A DNA stretch of 64,000 nucleotides, taken from NCBI RefSeq assembly GCF_900182745.1, contig NZ_FXTY01000002.1, positions 558,001 through 622,000 of the forward strand, written 5' to 3'. Positions 62,900 to 64,000 of the stretch are shown one piece after another (the stretch's first letter is position 1; every line of letters starts with the position of its first letter). Made by a program: the position numbers and the translations under genes. Source of the stretch: Shimia sagamensis. GTDB lineage: Bacteria; Pseudomonadota; Alphaproteobacteria; Rhodobacterales; Rhodobacteraceae. A model generated the notes under the pieces. That model did no database searches and was not told the DNA's origin. It worked only from the letters and a program-made list of their open reading frames with translations.

Positions 62900-63534
62900 C
62901 CATGTACTTGACTGTGTCCCTAAACGAGGTCGAAGCAACCGCGAAGAAAGCTGCACGCGGCGCGGGTTTCACCTGGGGCATGGCAGAAGAGGCCGCCAAG
63001 GCCACGCGCTGGCTTTGTGGAAACGGGGTCAACGGTTGCGCGGAACTCTCCCGACTGTTGTCGATCAAAGAGCGCAACATTGAGCGCACTCCAATTAAAG
63101 AGGCCGGGGTTTGGGAAGCCGCTTCTGGACCTCTCTGCCCTATAAACGTGGGCGCGTGTATGGCTGATCAAGCGCATGAAATAAGTGCGGAAGGTTGGCA
63201 AGTGAACGATGTCGCTTGCCCTGCCTTCCTGATGCCTTTTGTGGCCGACATTGCCGCAAAGACAGGACAAACTGTCGGTCTGGTGGGGCAAGAATTCACT
63301 TTGGTGACCGACGGTAATCACCAGCACCTCACCGGAAAGGTGCCTGCTCATGGTGTCTCGATGGTCATCCGACCAACCCAAAAGACGGTACTCCCCAGTG
63401 GCGGCTTCACCCGCGTCACGTCCACAGAAGCAGATTGGGCCGTGCTGCAAACACTGGCGTATCGCACCTATGCACCAGCAACCGAAGCGTCTCGTATGAC
63501 GGGCGCGGGCGCGGGAATTACTGACAACGACTAG
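62896..63534 (+). CDS. DUF3726-like protein
   Basis: A 212-residue soluble protein: VSLNEVEATAKKAARGAGFTWGMAEEAAKATRWL at the N-terminus and a hydrophobic DVACPAFLMPFVADIAAK centre. It resembles the family annotated DUF3726, which has no assigned function. ATG at 62896 overlaps the previous stop (ATGA). Three more cysteines (CGNG, GCAEL, LCPI) precede the centre, possibly a metal site. The last gene follows after 14 bases. Confidence 0.72.
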   Translation: MTMYLTVSLNEVEATAKKAARGAGFTWGMAEEAAKATRWLCGNGVNGCAELSRLLSIKERNIERTPIKEAGVWEAASGPLCPINVGACMADQAHEISAEGWQVNDVACPAFLMPFVADIAAKTGQTVGLVGQEFTLVTDGNHQHLTGKVPAHGVSMVIRPTQKTVLPSGGFTRVTSTEADWAVLQTLAYRTYAPATEASRMTGAGAGITDND

Positions 63535-63548
63535 ACGAGGACACCAAC

Positions 63549-64000
63549 ATGGAAACCAGAACGCTAAGCCTTGCTGAAATCGAAGATTTAAGCCTGCGTG
63601 CATTGGTGGCCGCTGGCACCTCAGTTGAAAATGCCCGCCCCCTTGCGGTGGCCACCGCGGCAACCGAGGCTGACGGGATATCCAGTCATGGTCTGGCCTA
63701 TATTCCAATATACTGCGAGCACGTGATTTGCGGCAAAGTAGACGGCCAGGCAACACCGAAGCGTGAAACCACGGCTCCCTCTGTCATCACCGTCGATGCC
63801 GCAACAGGATTTGCCCACCCGGCAATCGACTTAGGTTTTGATGCCTTGGTCCCACTTGCCCGGACACAGGGAATAGCGGCACTGGCAGTAAACAATAGCT
63901 ATAATTGTGGTGTTCTTGGGTATCACACACAGCAACTGGCCAAAGCGGGCCTGGTGGGACTTGGATTCACCAATGCGCCAGCCTCAATTGCACCCTCAGG
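63549..64000 (+). CDS. Ldh-family (malate/L-lactate) dehydrogenase, N-terminal part
   Basis: Only the first 150 codons lie in the window; the gene continues past the right edge. TEADGISSHGLAYIPIYCEHV and AVNNSYNCGVLGYHTQQLAKAGLVGLGFTNAPASIAPSG are typical of the Ldh_2 family, which includes malate, ureidoglycolate and delta1-pyrroline/piperideine-2-carboxylate reductases. The conserved His in SSHG is the catalytic base in the family. GAGGACACC precedes the ATG. Last known gene of the operon. Confidence 0.9.
   Translation, partial: METRTLSLAEIEDLSLRALVAAGTSVENARPLAVATAATEADGISSHGLAYIPIYCEHVICGKVDGQATPKRETTAPSVITVDAATGFAHPAIDLGFDALVPLARTQGIAALAVNNSYNCGVLGYHTQQLAKAGLVGLGFTNAPASIAPS

Overview
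The window is a stretch of an alphaproteobacterial chromosome, most likely a marine Rhodobacteraceae (Roseobacter group). This is inferred from the gene content and protein style: a two-domain PutA with a divergent Lrp-type regulator, a Hint-domain protein of the roseobacter type, several PotABCD-like and sarcosine/dimethylglycine-dehydrogenase-like genes, an alphaproteobacterial LexA box (GAAC-N7-GAAC), and CCCGGGATATT-type intergenic repeats. No CRISPR array, rRNA gene or complete prophage is visible.

Layout. 0-24.6 kb is ordinary core genome: a ureohydrolase (cut by the left edge), an SOS-controlled imuA without imuB/dnaE2, a TetR/SDR pair, an MFS transporter, metG, a 51-residue membrane protein, tRNA-Leu, putR/putA, a rhomboid protease, a GFA-type protein, an inositol phosphatase, a zinc-free MDR reductase, a Hint protein, metR/metF, a thioesterase, dtd, phnA, glpK, an acyl-CoA synthetase, an ABC exporter and tRNA-Gly.

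24.6-44.4 kb is accessory. It has decayed sequence with an IS5-family remnant that cuts a small Cys-rich ORF, and a 1479-residue propeller/PAS hybrid histidine kinase next to a lone receiver protein. A LuxR-type regulator faces away from an 1835-residue exported repeat protein, which is followed by two small secreted proteins and a three-SH3 protein. Then come a glutathionyl-hydroquinone-reductase-like GST, a hemerythrin and a decayed replication/phage-like HTH pair.

44.4-55.1 kb looks like a methylated-amine or polyamine utilisation region: a FAD/GcvT dehydrogenase with a divergent BetI-like TetR, and an operon of ATPase, binding protein, two permeases and two SDRs facing a LuxR-type regulator. 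It ends in an internally deleted IS3-family element.

55.2-64 kb holds two LysR-controlled modules: an NAD(P)H-quinone-reductase-like flavoprotein with an SDR, and a tightly coupled operon of aldehyde dehydrogenase, M19 dipeptidase, a 561-residue protein of unknown function, a DUF3726-like protein and an Ldh-family dehydrogenase cut by the right edge. The last operon looks like a dedicated catabolic pathway whose substrate I cannot name and is, with the giant repeat protein locus, the best candidate here for undescribed biology.
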